Below are positions 63,698-64,000 of a DNA stretch of 64,000 nt, piece by piece (within the stretch, counting starts at the first letter, position 1; each line of letters begins with the position of its first letter). The translations under genes and the position numbers were made by a program. The notes under the pieces were generated by a model. It was not told the DNA's origin. It made no database searches and worked only from the letters and a program-made list of their open reading frames with translations. The stretch is from the NCBI GenBank assembly GCA_002371705.1, contig DFGI01000080.1:228-64227 (forward strand). Reading direction: 5' to 3'. Origin of the DNA: Bacteroidales bacterium UBA3754. Lineage in GTDB: Bacteria > Bacteroidota > Bacteroidia > Bacteroidales > UBA1715.

Positions 63698-63757
63698 TAA
63701 AAAACGTAAATGATTTGCTGTTTCGTATAACGCAAAATTTCGTACTTTCGCTTCAAA

Positions 63758-64000
63758 ATGGTGATTATGACATACGAACAGCTACTTGAAACGGCAGAAT
63801 TGCGTCTTCGCGCGTTGGAACCGAGCGACGAGGAATTGCTTTACCAGTGGGAAAACAACACGAAAATCTGGCAAGTGAGCTCAACCATTGCACCGTTTTC
63901 GCGACAAATGCTCCACGACTATATTGAAGCTGCGCAAACCGATATTTACGCGGCAAAACAACTTCGCTTGATGATTGAAGACAAGTCAATCCGTAAAACA
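63758..64000 (+). CDS. GNAT N-acetyltransferase, N-terminal fragment (cut by window edge)
   Basis: First 81 codons; continues off the right edge. ATG 63758 or the in-frame ATG 63767 may be the start. ELRLRALEPSDEELLYQWENN is the usual entry of RimJ/RimL-like GNAT proteins, followed by ISS-type VSSTIAPFSRQMLHDYI as in the SpeG-like spermidine acetyltransferase group. Acetyl-CoA site not yet reached, so substrate is open. Confidence 0.8.
   Translation, partial: MVIMTYEQLLETAELRLRALEPSDEELLYQWENNTKIWQVSSTIAPFSRQMLHDYIEAAQTDIYAAKQLRLMIEDKSIRKT

Noticed and set aside
1..64000. CRISPR array, tRNA, rRNA or complete insertion sequence
   Set aside because: Intergenic gaps were read for regular spacer repeats, cloverleaf ends and transposase motifs; none was found. 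Small tRNAs could be missed by eye, but the gaps are short.

Overview
The window looks like a chromosomal stretch of a Bacteroidota bacterium, probably of the order Bacteroidales. Reasons: a type III glutamine synthetase, a fused FeoA-FeoB, promoter boxes of the TAnnTTTG type, almost no Shine-Dalgarno sites, lipoproteins with acidic or charged residues after the lipobox cysteine, and a secreted BspA/SprB-type protein ending in a type IX secretion-like tail. Function calls come from reading motifs and remembered family features; no database search was run.

Layout. 1-4.5 kb: start of glnN (minus strand), a three-module surface lipoprotein and a GH94 cellobiose phosphorylase. 4.6-12.4 kb is accessory: a RhuM-Fic protein divergent from a tiny XRE-type regulator whose leader folds into a 133-nt nested hairpin, two tandem paralogous secreted proteins with C-type-lectin/FISUMP-like domains, a membrane protein and an ORF6N protein bracketed by near-identical hairpins. 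12.5-25.1 kb is mostly housekeeping or envelope: methyltransferase, parE, a GT4, cold-shock protein, an HhH outer-membrane barrel, thrH, coaD, DUF2185 and an Ig-like lipoprotein.

25.3-43.4 kb is a surface polysaccharide locus. The first part (25.3-37.9 kb) is AT-rich: Wzx flippase, hexapeptide acetyltransferase, Wzy polymerase, glycosyltransferases, an IspD/TarI-like cytidylyltransferase, an SDR, a CDP-glycerol-type polymerase, a pyruvyl transferase and an F420-reductase-like protein. It ends with a Panacea-domain gene plus an unknown partner (probable toxin-antitoxin pair) on its own promoter. The second part (38.0-43.4 kb) is richer in GC. It holds a NTP-transferase/cytidylyltransferase/PEP-mutase fusion, a phosphonopyruvate decarboxylase/iron-dependent alcohol dehydrogenase fusion and a GT4. 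Together these should make 2-hydroxyethylphosphonate, activate it with CTP and place it on the polysaccharide: a phosphonoglycan pathway packed into two polypeptides, the most interesting system here.

43.4-64 kb: a 1356-residue LRR/SprB surface protein, YgiQ radical SAM, Nudix, mnmA, feoAB, a basic secreted protein, a TPR protein, polA with an apparently dead proofreading site, and an operon of AsmA-like protein, sensor histidine kinase and APH-like kinase, then the start of a GNAT gene. Small dispersed palindromic repeats occur near 17.4, 25.1 and 53.7 kb. No rRNA, tRNA, CRISPR array or complete insertion sequence was recognised.
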